DNA from: Chloroflexota bacterium | GTDB lineage: Bacteria; Chloroflexota; Dormibacteria; Dormibacterales; Dormibacteraceae | Direction of reading: 5' to 3' | NCBI GenBank assembly: GCA_005880795.1 | Contig: VBGP01000008.1 | Coordinates: forward strand, 92,681-156,680 | Length of the DNA: 64,000 bases | Shown: positions 22,606 to 32,129 of the stretch, in pieces | How positions within the stretch are numbered: the first letter of the stretch is position 1 | How the letters are laid out: each line of letters starts with the position of its first letter | Position numbers and translations under genes: made by a program | Notes under the pieces: generated by a model | The model's input: the letters and a program-made list of their open reading frames with translations, nothing else | Told to the model about the DNA's origin: nothing | The model's database searches: none

Positions 22606-23822
22606 CCGAACACCTCCGGTACGAGGAGCCTTATCGCTAGCACGACCGCGCCTGCCGCGATGGCGCCGACAGCCATGGCCCATGGCGCGCCGAACAGCGT
22701 TGCGAGCAGCCCGGCCTGCATGGCTCCAATCGGTCCGACCCCGGCAAAGGCCTGCACGTAGAGAGCCATCACACGCCCGCGCAGATGGTCGGGCGTTATG
22801 GTCTGGATGCGGTTGTTCGTGGTCGCCAGAAACGAGATCTGGCAGTAACCCGCCACAAACAAGGCGATGAGCGAGAGCACGAGCACCCGCGAGATCGAGA
22901 ATTCGAGGAGCGCGGCCACCCATATCCCCGCCATCCAAAGCTGCCGGGGCGGGTCTGCGCCGAGGTGGGGCATGAATGCCAACGTCAGCGCTCCGGCCAG
23001 AGCGCCAAGACCCATCGCGCCGAGCAAAAAGCCGAATCCCTGCGCGCCCGCATGTAAGACCTGATCCGCGAACAGCGGCATGAGCGTCTGCCGGTTCATG
23101 GCGAACAGCGAAAAGACGGCGACCGCGACCAGCAGCCCTCCCACAACCGGCTGATGTCGCGCATAGGAAGCGCCCTGCGCGAGCCGCGACAGCAAGGGCT
23201 GCTCGTGCCGCTCTTGCGCCACGTTCGGCAGTTCTCGCATCAGAAGCAGGGCTGCCACGGCAGCCAGATAGCTGACCGAGTTGGCGAGAAAGCAAATGGG
23301 CACACCGACCAGGGCGATGAGCACGCCCGCAAGCGACGGCCCCACCACGGCGGCGCCGTTGAAGACCGACGAGTTGAGTGCGATCGCATTCATCAGGTCT
23401 TGCTTGCCGACCATCTCGACGATGAACGCCTGCCGAGCGGGAACGTCGAAGAGGTTGACGGTGCCGGTGGCGAGGGCGGCGATGATCACCATCCAGTACT
23501 CGGCGTGGCCGCTCGCGCTGAGGGCGAAAAGCGCGAACGATGGAATCGTGAACGCGGACTGGGTGATGAGCAAGATGCGGCGCTTGCGGAAGCGGTCGGC
23601 CACGACGCCGCCGAACTGGCTGCCGAGCAGGATCGGCGTGAACTGCGCGGCCAGCACGAGGCCGACGAGCAGGCCGCTGTGCGTGAGCTGCAGGGCGAGC
23701 CAAGGCATCGCGACGCTCTGCATCCAGGTGCCGATCGTCGAGATGATCTGGCCGGTGAAGAAGAGCCGGTAGTTGCGATGGCGCAGGGCACCCAGCATCC
23801 GTGCCTGAGCGGCGTCACTCAT
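22533..23822 (-). CDS. MFS transporter (enterobactin-exporter-like MFS_3 type)
   Basis: MLGALRHRNYRLFFTGQIISTIGTWMQSVAMPWLALQLT; DVPARQAFIVEMV; ATG at 23822. Confidence 0.9.
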   Translation of the reverse strand: MSDAAQARMLGALRHRNYRLFFTGQIISTIGTWMQSVAMPWLALQLTHSGLLVGLVLAAQFTPILLGSQFGGVVADRFRKRRILLITQSAFTIPSFALFALSASGHAEYWMVIIAALATGTVNLFDVPARQAFIVEMVGKQDLMNAIALNSSVFNGAAVVGPSLAGVLIALVGVPICFLANSVSYLAAVAALLLMRELPNVAQERHEQPLLSRLAQGASYARHQPVVGGLLVAVAVFSLFAMNRQTLMPLFADQVLHAGAQGFGFLLGAMGLGALAGALTLAFMPHLGADPPRQLWMAGIWVAALLEFSISRVLVLSLIALFVAGYCQISFLATTNNRIQTITPDHLRGRVMALYVQAFAGVGPIGAMQAGLLATLFGAPWAMAVGAIAAGAVVLAIRLLVPEVFGQPMKTSSTDATASAGTSQRSART

Positions 23823-23830
23823 CCGGTGGG

Positions 23831-24307
23831 ATGATCCCCAACGTGGCCAGGATCCGTGAAACGATCGAGATCGACGCCCCGACCGAGCGGGTATGGGCGG
23901 TGGTCGCGGAGGACGTGAAGAACGCGCCGAAGTGGACCTCCTACCTCGAGAAGGTGGAGAAGCTCGACGACGGGCCTCCGGGCAAAGGCACACGGTACCG
24001 CTACTTGCTGAACCTCCCCGGTGGAAACAAGGTGAGGCTCGAGGTGGAGCAGGACGTCTACAACAAGTCGACGAGATGCGCCGGCAGGTTCATCAAGGGG
24101 CCGCTCAAGGGGACCTGGTCCTATGTCTACACCGGGCGCAAGGACGGTTCGACCCGATTGGCCTACGAGATGGACTACGAGCTCAGCGGGCTGCTTCGTT
24201 TCGCCGGCGGGCTCCTGGGGCCGCAATACGCGGCCGGGATTCACAAGAACATGGAATCGCTGAAGCGCTACATCGAGTCGGGCAAGGGGCCGAAGCCTAA
24301 GCAATAA
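23831..24307 (+). CDS. SRPBCC (polyketide cyclase/START-like) family protein
   Basis: RIRETIEIDAPTERVWAVVAEDVKNAPKWTSYLEKVEKLDDGPPGKGTRYRY. Confidence 0.85.
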   Translation: MIPNVARIRETIEIDAPTERVWAVVAEDVKNAPKWTSYLEKVEKLDDGPPGKGTRYRYLLNLPGGNKVRLEVEQDVYNKSTRCAGRFIKGPLKGTWSYVYTGRKDGSTRLAYEMDYELSGLLRFAGGLLGPQYAAGIHKNMESLKRYIESGKGPKPKQ

Positions 24308-24680
24308 CCGCTTCGGCTTCGATCTCGACCTTCCAGCGTTCGTCGATGAGGTCTTTGACCACGACCATGGTGGCGACCGGTCGCGCGTTGGCCATGGCCT
24401 CTCCGTGGGCCTTGCCCACTGCATCGACCCAGTCCAGGCCCGTCACATACATGCGGGTCCTCACCACCTGGTCGAGCGAAGCGCCGGCCTCGGCCAGCGC
24501 GTTGCCGATGATCTCGAAGCAGCGCTTGGCCTGGACGTATGCGTCGGATTGAACCGAGCCGTCGGGCCAGACCGGCGCCGTCCCCGCCACCATGACGCGG
24601 TCGCCGATGCGGATCGCGCGGCAATAGCCGAATGATTTCTCGAACGGATTGCCGGAGCTGACTCGCTGCCTGGAATTCAG
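24297..24680 (-). CDS. RidA/YjgF family protein; probable CTG start
   Basis: RQRVSSGNPFEKSFGYCRAIRIGDRVMVAGTAP...DWVDAVGKAHGEAMANARPVATMVVV. Confidence 0.85.
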   Translation of the reverse strand: MNSRQRVSSGNPFEKSFGYCRAIRIGDRVMVAGTAPVWPDGSVQSDAYVQAKRCFEIIGNALAEAGASLDQVVRTRMYVTGLDWVDAVGKAHGEAMANARPVATMVVVKDLIDERWKVEIEAEAVIA

Positions 24681-25135
24681 GGCTTTCGAAATGGGAGCAG
24701 CTCGAGCTGCTCGAAGCGGTCGTCGACCGCGGTGCGCAGCTCGATGACAAGCGCCTTCAAACGCTCTTGGGCGGCGGTGTCTGAGATGTTGACCACACGA
24801 ATCCGGCGGAGCGCCGTCTGCAAGGCGTACAGTCCGGCCGCCTCGTTGCCATTCAGACGCGCAGCGGCATTGCGAATCTCGCGAGCCACGTCCTCGTGAC
24901 CGTGTGCGCGCATCCAGTTGGACAGGCGGCCGGCGGCGGCGACGACCCGCTGCGTCTTCGGGTTGAGGGCCGCGGGCACGACCTCCACCGGCCGGCGCGA
25001 CGGGAAAACAGACGCCACCTTGCCCGGGTGGCGGAAAGAGGCGATGCGCCGCATCACGTTCCCTGGCCCCAGCATCACGACGATCCCTGCTCCAACCAGA
25101 AGGAAGACGAGGAAGCCCACGGCCGCATCGAGCAT
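24677..25135 (-). CDS. Membrane-anchored hypothetical protein
   Basis: N-terminal TM segment then helical domain; stop overlaps ridA CTG. Confidence 0.6.
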   Translation of the reverse strand: MLDAAVGFLVFLLVGAGIVVMLGPGNVMRRIASFRHPGKVASVFPSRRPVEVVPAALNPKTQRVVAAAGRLSNWMRAHGHEDVAREIRNAAARLNGNEAAGLYALQTALRRIRVVNISDTAAQERLKALVIELRTAVDDRFEQLELLPFRKP

Positions 25136-25197
25136 TTTTATCTAGGTTACGCTTGGACAGCGACGATTTTTTGCATCCATTTACCAAAGGGGCGAAT

Positions 25198-25953
25198 GTG
25201 ACTCCTGTCGCCGTCATCACGGGGGCTTCGTCGGGTATCGGCGCCGCGACTGCGATCGCGCTCGGCCGCCACGGCTACCGAGTGGTGGTTGGAGCGCGAC
25301 GGGTGGAGCGTCTCGAACGCGTTGCGGGCGAAGACGGAGTCGCCCTGCATCTCGACGTGACGGACGAAGAAAGCATCAACCAATTCGTGCGCGAGGTCGG
25401 GAAACGGTTTGGGCGGATCGACGTGCTCGTCAACAACGCAGGGGGAGCTCTGGGTCTCAATCCGATTGAGAAGGCCAACGACGATGAGTGGATCGGCATG
25501 TGGAAGACCAACGTGCTCGGGCTCATGTGGATGACTCGTGCCTGCCTGCCTCTTCTGCGCAAAGCGCGGCATGGACACATCGTGAACATCGGATCGATCG
25601 CCGGGTTCGAGACCTACAAGGGTGGCGCGGGATACACCGCGGCAAAGCACGCCGTGCGTGCGATCAACAAGACGCTGCGGCTGGAGCTCAACGGCGAGCC
25701 GATCCGCGTGACCGAGATCGCACCCGGCCTCGTCGAGACGGAGTTCAGCCTCGTCCGCTTCCACGGCGACCGGAAGGCGGCTCGAGCTGTCTACCAGGGC
25801 CTGAAGCCGCTGACCGCCGACGACATCGCCGATTGCGTCGTGTTCGCCGTGACGCGACCGCCTCATGTCGACATCGACGAGATCGTGGTCCGGCCGGTCG
25901 CCCAGGCCACGGTGTGGCAGGTGGCGCGCAAACCCCCGCGCCCCAAGGCCTAG
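25198..25953 (+). CDS. SDR oxidoreductase (YdfG-like)
   Basis: VITGASSGIGAATA, LVNNAGGALG, GSIAGFETYKGGAGYTAAKHAV, IAPGLVETEF. Confidence 0.93.
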   Translation: MTPVAVITGASSGIGAATAIALGRHGYRVVVGARRVERLERVAGEDGVALHLDVTDEESINQFVREVGKRFGRIDVLVNNAGGALGLNPIEKANDDEWIGMWKTNVLGLMWMTRACLPLLRKARHGHIVNIGSIAGFETYKGGAGYTAAKHAVRAINKTLRLELNGEPIRVTEIAPGLVETEFSLVRFHGDRKAARAVYQGLKPLTADDIADCVVFAVTRPPHVDIDEIVVRPVAQATVWQVARKPPRPKA

Positions 25954-26888
25954 GGTTCGAGGAGGATCTTTCCAGTCGTCTTACGCGCCTGAAGGTCGAT
26001 GTGGGCCTGGCGGGCATCAGCGAGCGGGTAGCGCGCCCCGATCCGTACGTTGAGCTTGGACTGCCGGATCAGCTCGAACACCTTGCCCGCCCGCTCGCGG
26101 AGCATGTCGGGTGTCCGCGTGTAGGTCTGTATCGTCGGGCGCTGGACGTAGAGCGACCCCGACTTGGCGAGGAGCGCCACCGGCAAGGGATCGGGCTGGC
26201 CGCTCGCAGCTCCGTACAGGATCATCCGGCCGAGCGGCCGGATCGCTCGCAAGCCCTCATAGAACGTCGTCTTGCCGACGCCGTCGTAAACCGCCGCCAC
26301 GCCTTCACCGCCGGCCATCTCGCGGGCTCGCGTCGCGAAGTCTTCATAGCCCAGGACCTCATCGGCCCCAGCCTCGCGCGCAAGCTGTGCTTTGCCCTCG
26401 GAGGAGGTCGTGCCGATCACGTGCGCCCCGAGCTGCTTTGCGATCTGGGTCAACAGGAGACCGACACCACCCGCCGCGGCGTGGACGAGCACCCAGTCGC
26501 CCTTATGGATCGGATACGAGTCATGGGCGAGGTAGTGCGCGGTAATGCCTTGCAGCAGCGCCGCAGCCGCGATGTCCGATGAGACGCCGTCGGGAATCGG
26601 GACCAGGTGCTTGGAGTCGGAGGCGACCCGCTCCGCGTAGCTGCTCGGAACATTGATCCAGGCGACTCTCTCGCCTGTGCCTGCGACCCGGCCGGCGCCT
26701 TCGACTCCGATGATGGCCGGCGGTTTCTGGCCGTAGTCCTGACCCTCGCGCTCGTAGACATCGCGGAAGTTCACGCCGATGCCCTCCACCTCGACGAGGA
26801 CCTGCCCGTCCCGGGGTGAGGGGTCGGGCACCTCGCGATAGTCGAGGACCTCTGGGCCGCCGTTGCGCTCGAAGACCACCGCGCGCAC
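25950..26888 (-). CDS. Zinc-independent quinone oxidoreductase (MDR family)
   Basis: VLVEVEGIGVNFRDVYEREG, VLVHAAAGGVGLLLTQIAKQLGAHVIGTTSSEGK. Confidence 0.92.
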   Translation of the reverse strand: MRAVVFERNGGPEVLDYREVPDPSPRDGQVLVEVEGIGVNFRDVYEREGQDYGQKPPAIIGVEGAGRVAGTGERVAWINVPSSYAERVASDSKHLVPIPDGVSSDIAAAALLQGITAHYLAHDSYPIHKGDWVLVHAAAGGVGLLLTQIAKQLGAHVIGTTSSEGKAQLAREAGADEVLGYEDFATRAREMAGGEGVAAVYDGVGKTTFYEGLRAIRPLGRMILYGAASGQPDPLPVALLAKSGSLYVQRPTIQTYTRTPDMLRERAGKVFELIRQSKLNVRIGARYPLADARQAHIDLQARKTTGKILLEP

Positions 26889-26944
26889 CGCTCAGGTTCC
26901 TCCTACTCGATCAAACCGGCCGCCCGGGCCTCGTCTTTCGTCAT

Positions 26945-27055
26945 TCAACAACCCGGCTCGCCATAGTTGCCGCAGCAACCCTTCCCTCCGCTCTTTCTCC
27001 GCAGGTTGTTCGAGAACACTCGCAGCCGTTCGAGCGGGCCATACGACCCCGCCAT
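26945..27055 (-). CDS. 36-aa peptide ending CCGNYGEPGC
   Basis: MAGSYGPLERLRVFSNNLRRKSGGKGCCGNYGEPGC*; intergenic, distinctive Cys-rich C-terminus. Confidence 0.5.
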   Translation of the reverse strand: MAGSYGPLERLRVFSNNLRRKSGGKGCCGNYGEPGC

Positions 27056-27099
27056 GAAATTGCTGAAGAGGCTACGCGGCGAGGGACGCGCTGTGCGAC

Positions 27100-27492
27100 T
27101 CATTCGTAGTAATTGCTGTTGTACTCGATCCAGCCCGGGTTTGGGCATCCACTCGACGTATGGGCGTGGGTGCAGTGGACGCCATAGCGGGGCCCTGGGT
27201 CGATGTACAGCTGGCCGTGGATCACAACCGCGTCCCCTTTGTGCAGGGGCACGTTCTGCGCGAGGCTCGTGTTGTGGTCGATCTCGAGCGTCTCACCGGT
27301 CGTCGTCTTCACATCGAAGACTTCGTGGTCGCCACTCTGCACGGGGTCATTGCTCAGCGTCGCATCGAACGTCACCTCGGCGCCGTTCGAGCTCTGCTGG
27401 ATGTCGTTGTGGAGACCCTGGTCGTCGGCCGCATCACGGCCTCCGCAGGCGACCATCAAGAATGCCGCCGCGATCGCCGCGACCTGTTTCAT
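27100..27492 (-). CDS. DUF3465-like lipoprotein
   Basis: Signal with lipobox FLMVACG; DNTSLAQNVPL...GDAVVIHGQLYIDPGPRYGVHCTHA. Confidence 0.7.
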   Translation of the reverse strand: MKQVAAIAAAFLMVACGGRDAADDQGLHNDIQQSSNGAEVTFDATLSNDPVQSGDHEVFDVKTTTGETLEIDHNTSLAQNVPLHKGDAVVIHGQLYIDPGPRYGVHCTHAHTSSGCPNPGWIEYNSNYYE

Positions 27493-28193
27493 CGTGCCAG
27501 GGCCTGCTCCAGCGTGATCCGCCCTTCGTAGAGCGCCTTGCCCAGGATTGCCGCCTGCGCTCCAGCCGCGGCTACCCGGGTGAGGTCGTCTAGCGAAGCC
27601 AGGCCCCCCGAATACTGCAGGTCGACCTTGGTCATCTTGCGGACTCGTGCGAGCGTTTTCAAATCCGGACCGGACATCGTGCCGTCGCGGTCGATGGAGG
27701 TCAGGATCACTCCGGCGAGGGGGAGAAATTCCCAGCGGCCGACGAGTGCGCCAACTGAGACCGGGTCGGTATCGAGCCATCCGCTCACGGCGGCTTTGTT
27801 GTCCCGGACGTCGAGCGCGGCCAGGACCTGACCTGGGTGCTTGATCGCGCATCGCTCAAAAAGGTGAGGGTCGCGCACCGCGGCGGTAGCCATCACCACC
27901 CAGTGCGCGCCGCCCTCGAGCAGCGCATCAACCGCTTCAACGCTGCGCACCCCGCCCGCAACCTGCAGCTCGATGCCGGGCAGCTCGAGGATGCGCGCGA
28001 TGACGGGCATGTTGCTCGCGGAACCGCGTGCAGCATCCAGGTCGACTACATGAACGCGGTGCGCACCGGCGGTCGTGTAGCGCTGCGCGACCTCCACAGG
28101 ATCGTCCGCATAAACGATCGGGTGGTTGTAGTCGCCCTGGGTCAGACGCACGCAGCGGCCGCCGAGGATGTCGATCGCGGGAATGATCAGCAA
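27489..28193 (-). CDS. hisA: Phosphoribosylformimino-AICAR ribotide isomerase
   Basis: IIPAIDILGGRCVRLTQGDY, LQVAGGVRSVEAVD, SIDRDGTMSGPDL, YSGGLASLDDL. Confidence 0.93.
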   Translation of the reverse strand: MLIIPAIDILGGRCVRLTQGDYNHPIVYADDPVEVAQRYTTAGAHRVHVVDLDAARGSASNMPVIARILELPGIELQVAGGVRSVEAVDALLEGGAHWVVMATAAVRDPHLFERCAIKHPGQVLAALDVRDNKAAVSGWLDTDPVSVGALVGRWEFLPLAGVILTSIDRDGTMSGPDLKTLARVRKMTKVDLQYSGGLASLDDLTRVAAAGAQAAILGKALYEGRITLEQALAR

Positions 28194-28213
28194 CGCTTCG
28201 AGGCTAAATCGGG

Positions 28214-28705
28214 CTAACGGTAGTTCGTGAACTGAAGTGGGACGGGAATGTCCTCTGCTTCCCGCAGCGCCTTGATGACGAGCTGCAGCGAGTCCTTGTC
28301 CTTGCCCACGACACGGAGCTGGTCGCCCTGGATGCGGACCTGAACTTTGCTCGAGACGTTCTGAATCCGCTTGCGCAGGTCGCGCGCTATGTCATCGGTG
28401 ATTCCGGCGTTCAGGCGAACGTCGATCTGGCCGCGACCCTTGCCGACCGTCTTCGGGTCATCGGCCTTGAACAACTTGGGCGACAGCTGGCGGCGAGCGG
28501 CCTTCTCCCGCAGCACCTGGAGTGCGGCCTTGGCTCTGTCCTCACTCGCAGACTCGATGACGATGAGGTCGTCGCGAAGGTCGTAAACGGTCGCTGTGTC
28601 CTTGAAGTCGAAGCGAGTCCCGACCTCGCGGCGAGCCTGGTCGACGGCGTTCGTCAGCTCCGCGGGGTTGAACTCGGAGACGACGTCGAAGGAGTACTCG
28701 GCCAT
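28214..28705 (-). CDS. YajQ-family (DUF520) protein
   Basis: YSFDVVSEFNPAELTNAVDQARREVGTRFDFKDT; VQVRIQGDQLRVVGKDKDSLQ. Confidence 0.93.
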   Translation of the reverse strand: MAEYSFDVVSEFNPAELTNAVDQARREVGTRFDFKDTATVYDLRDDLIVIESASEDRAKAALQVLREKAARRQLSPKLFKADDPKTVGKGRGQIDVRLNAGITDDIARDLRKRIQNVSSKVQVRIQGDQLRVVGKDKDSLQLVIKALREAEDIPVPLQFTNYR

Positions 28706-28707
28706 GG

Positions 28708-29094
28708 TTACTGCGTACTGAGAATCGCCCGCAGCCCGATCACGACCGCCAGGACGGCGAGCGCCATGGCTGCCAGCGAGGAGATCGCAAGGAGGGCTCC
28801 GATGCCCGCGGTCGCCTCGTCCAGCGCCTCGGGTGGCGGCTTGTCATAAGGGTCGGGACCATAGTCGAGGTCGTACACGCCCTCCTCGCGCGCCCGCTCG
28901 ACGAGCTCGTCGAGGACGACCTTTCCGCCTGGCGGCAGAGCCTTGCCGTCGAGCTTAGAGACCGCCTCTTTCAGGTTGTCTCGGGTCCGTCCGAGCTCCG
29001 CCACCACCAGGTCCAGCGTTTGCGTCGCGGCTGGGGTCGGGTGTTCGCGGCGGAGGTCGGCGATGATGCCGTAAAGGCTCACGCCCGGATTCAT
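28708..29094 (-). CDS. Hypothetical membrane protein
   Basis: 128 aa, C-terminal TM segments. Confidence 0.55.
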   Translation of the reverse strand: MNPGVSLYGIIADLRREHPTPAATQTLDLVVAELGRTRDNLKEAVSKLDGKALPPGGKVVLDELVERAREEGVYDLDYGPDPYDKPPPEALDEATAGIGALLAISSLAAMALAVLAVVIGLRAILSTQ

Positions 29095-29153
29095 AACAGA
29101 ATGAGGCAGCGCGGTGCAGGTGGGTAACCACCCGCCCTAATACACTTACTTCG

Positions 29154-30119
29154 ATGGGTGTGGAAACCAAACCGAAGGCTGCGGTGAAGAAGCCGTCGGC
29201 CCATCCGAACACGTGGGTCTTCTTCGAAGGCGAGTTCGCTCGGTACAACGACGTGAAGCTGGGCCTGATGACCCACGCACTCCACTACGGCACGGCTGTC
29301 TTCGAGGGCATCCGCGCCTACTGGAACGAAAAGAAGGGCCAGCTGTTCCTGCTTCAGGCCGCGGCCCACTACGACCGCATGCAACGCTCCGCCAACGTAA
29401 TGCGCATGAAGCTGCCCTTCTCGACTGAAGAGCTGGTCAACTTCACAGTCGAGCTGCTGCGCCGCAACGAGTTCAAGTCGGATGTATATGTTCGGCCGCT
29501 CCTCTACACGTCGAGCGAGGAGATCGGCGTCCGCCTCCACAACTTGAACCGCGGCTTTTTCATCTACGCCATCCCATTCGGCAACTACGTCGAGGTCGAA
29601 GCGGGCATTCGATGCATGGTCAGCACGTGGCGCCGCGTCCCCGACCAGGCGCTCCCCGCTCGCGCCAAGATCACCGGTTCCTACGCGCAGGCCGCGCTCG
29701 CCAAATCGGAGGCGGTGGAGAACGGTTTCGATGAGGCCATAGTCCTTTCCGTAGACGGCCACGTGTCGGAAGGCTCCGCCGAGAACCTCTTCATGCTCAA
29801 GGACGGCGGCTTCATCACCCCACCGGTGACCGACGACATCCTGGAAGGTGTCACGCGAAGCCTGCTGATCAAGGTGATCAAAGACGAGCTGAACTTGCCT
29901 GTGCTCGAGCGAAGCATCGACCGCACGGAGCTCTACACCTGCGACGAGCTGCTCCTTTGTGGGACGGGGGCGCAGATCTCGCCCGTGATCGAGGTCGACC
30001 GCAGACCTGTCGGTAACGGCCGGGTTGGTGAGTTCACGCAGGAGCTGCAGAACATCTACTTCGGCGCGGTCCGCGGCGACACACCGAAGTACAAGGACTG
30101 GACCATCCCCGTTTACTAG
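29154..30119 (+). CDS. ilvE: Branched-chain amino acid aminotransferase
   Basis: HYGTAVFEGIRAYW, KITGSYAQAALAKSEA, GSAENLFMLKDG, LLLCGTGAQISPV. Confidence 0.93.
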   Translation: MGVETKPKAAVKKPSAHPNTWVFFEGEFARYNDVKLGLMTHALHYGTAVFEGIRAYWNEKKGQLFLLQAAAHYDRMQRSANVMRMKLPFSTEELVNFTVELLRRNEFKSDVYVRPLLYTSSEEIGVRLHNLNRGFFIYAIPFGNYVEVEAGIRCMVSTWRRVPDQALPARAKITGSYAQAALAKSEAVENGFDEAIVLSVDGHVSEGSAENLFMLKDGGFITPPVTDDILEGVTRSLLIKVIKDELNLPVLERSIDRTELYTCDELLLCGTGAQISPVIEVDRRPVGNGRVGEFTQELQNIYFGAVRGDTPKYKDWTIPVY

Positions 30120-30135
30120 ATGGCCGGTCCCCTTC

Positions 30136-30155
30136 CGGATAGTCCGGACTATCCG
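30136..30155. promoter_or_regulatory. 20-bp perfect palindrome CGGATAGTCCGGACTATCCG; near-copy of the core at about 30182-30197
   Basis: Self-complementary; second site GTCCGGACTAACCG just upstream of the glycerate kinase start. Confidence 0.65.
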
Positions 30156-30200
30156 AGATTTGCGACGGACTTCATGGCGATTCGTCCGGACTAACCGAAC

Positions 30201-31334
30201 ATGGCGCCCGGGATGAAGGTGGTCGTCGCGCCCAACGCGTTCAAAGGAACCCTTACTGCCCCCCAGGCCGCGGCTGCGATTGCGCGTGGCGTCCGCGAGG
30301 TCTTTCCTGACGCTGAGGTTATGGAGGTTCCAGTCGCCGACGGCGGCGACGGGACGGTCGAGGCGCTGGTCACAGCCAACCGGGGCGAATACCTCACCGC
30401 GCAGGTCGAGGGTCCGCTCGGTGACCCTGTCACCGCCAGGTATGGCCGCATGGGCTCAGGCGCGGTTGTCGAGCTGGCCGCGGCCAGCGGCCTGGCGTTG
30501 ATTCCCCCCGAGCGCCGTGATCCCCGCCGGGCATCCACGTTCGGCTTCGGCCAGCTCCTCATGGCGGCGCGGCGGGACACCATCCGTCTCATCGTTGGAA
30601 TCGGCGGCTCGGCCACCAACGACGGGGGCGCCGGCATGGCGCAGGCCCTCGGCTACCGCCTGCTCGACAAGTCCGGCACGGACCTGCCGCGGGGTGGAGC
30701 AGCCCTGGCCCGGCTCGAGCGAATCGACGCCTCTGGGTTCAAACCGTGGGCGCCGGCGGTCGAGGTCAGGGTCGCCTGCGACGTGACCAACCCCCTGACC
30801 GGCTCCCGGGGCGCCAGCGCCGTCTACGGACCTCAGAAGGGCGCGGACAAGGCCGCCGTCAGGGAGCTGGACGCAGCCCTGGCCCGGCTGGCCGAGGTCA
30901 TCGAGCGCGATCTCGGCAAGCGCGTGGCGGATGTCCCTGGAGCGGGCGCGGCGGGTGGGACGGGCGCCGGGCTCATGGCCTTCCTCGACGCCTCGCTGGT
31001 CCCCGGCGCACCGCTCGTGGTCGAGGCGGCCGGCCTCGACGCGAAGCTGGCCGAGGCTGACCTTGTGATCACCGGCGAAGGCCGGGTCGACGAGCAGACC
31101 GCCTATGGCAAGGCCCCTGGCGAGGTGGCCAAACGAGCCCAGGCGGCCGGTGTGCCCGTGATCCTCCTGGCCGGAAGCAAGGGTCCGGGTTGGGAGGCGT
31201 TGACGCGGTCAGGCGTCACATCGGTCGTCACGCTCACGGACGGCGGCTCGGACCTGCGGCAGGCCTTAAACGACCCAGAGGGGATGCTAATCCGGGCCAC
31301 CGTAGTAGCCTGCCGCAGTCGTAAATGGACGTAG
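30201..31334 (+). CDS. Glycerate kinase
   Basis: VVVAPNAFKGTLTAPQAAAAIARGV, PVADGGDGTVEAL, GIGGSATNDGGAGMAQALG, GEGRVDEQTAYGKAP. Confidence 0.93.
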   Translation: MAPGMKVVVAPNAFKGTLTAPQAAAAIARGVREVFPDAEVMEVPVADGGDGTVEALVTANRGEYLTAQVEGPLGDPVTARYGRMGSGAVVELAAASGLALIPPERRDPRRASTFGFGQLLMAARRDTIRLIVGIGGSATNDGGAGMAQALGYRLLDKSGTDLPRGGAALARLERIDASGFKPWAPAVEVRVACDVTNPLTGSRGASAVYGPQKGADKAAVRELDAALARLAEVIERDLGKRVADVPGAGAAGGTGAGLMAFLDASLVPGAPLVVEAAGLDAKLAEADLVITGEGRVDEQTAYGKAPGEVAKRAQAAGVPVILLAGSKGPGWEALTRSGVTSVVTLTDGGSDLRQALNDPEGMLIRATVVACRSRKWT

Positions 31335-32107
31335 AGGAAGACAAACCGGCGCCGCATGAAGGCCCCGGCCCGAGCGACGTCGAGCTGGTCAGGGCGTATC
31401 GGAACGGTGAAGTACACGCGTTCGAAGAGCTGCACAGGCGCTACGTCGCGTCCATCTACCGGCTTGTCCGCCGCAAGCTTGGCGACGCCCTGCTTGCCGA
31501 GGACATCGCGCAGGAAACCTTCATGAAGGCCCTCCGGATGATGGACCGGGTCGACGACTCGTTCAACTTCGGCGGCTGGATCCACACCGTCGCCCGCAAT
31601 CTTTGCTACGACGAGCTGCGGCGGCGGCAGCGGGATCTCCGGGCCGACGGCGCGACCGAAGAGGAAGACGACGAGCTGATGTCAAACCTGCCGTCGACGG
31701 CCAAGGCCTTCGACCCGGTCCAGGTCCAAGAATCGAACGAGACCCGCCGCCAGGTCTGGCACGTGGCGCAGCGATTGCCCGAGAAATACCGCCTGGTCCT
31801 GACGCTGCGCGAGCTCCAGGACATGAGCTACCGCCAGATCGCCCGCACCCTGAAGATGTCCGAGAGCGCGGTCGAGACGCTGCTGTACAGGGCGCGTCTG
31901 CGCTTCAAAGAGGAATACCTCGCCTCCCAGCGCGAGGGCGATCTCACCCACGAGGAGGCCGTGCCGCTGCTCGCGCCCTACCTCGCGGGAAAACTGCGCC
32001 GCCCGCAGGCGGAGGCAGTTCGAAACCACATCGCAACGTGCACCAAGTGCGCCCGCCGACTAGGCCGGAGAAAGCTCCGAGACCAGCGCAGGAGTGAAGC
32101 TAGATGA
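31325..32107 (+). CDS. ECF-type RNA polymerase sigma factor with C-terminal zinc-binding (zf-HC2-like) domain
   Basis: sigma2 LLAEDIAQETFMKAL, sigma4 SYRQIARTLKMSESAVETLLYRAR, then HIATCTKCARR (HxxxCxxC). Confidence 0.9.
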   Translation: MDVEEDKPAPHEGPGPSDVELVRAYRNGEVHAFEELHRRYVASIYRLVRRKLGDALLAEDIAQETFMKALRMMDRVDDSFNFGGWIHTVARNLCYDELRRRQRDLRADGATEEEDDELMSNLPSTAKAFDPVQVQESNETRRQVWHVAQRLPEKYRLVLTLRELQDMSYRQIARTLKMSESAVETLLYRARLRFKEEYLASQREGDLTHEEAVPLLAPYLAGKLRRPQAEAVRNHIATCTKCARRLGRRKLRDQRRSEAR

Positions 32108-32129
32108 GGGTTAGTACAGTAGGTGTGAG

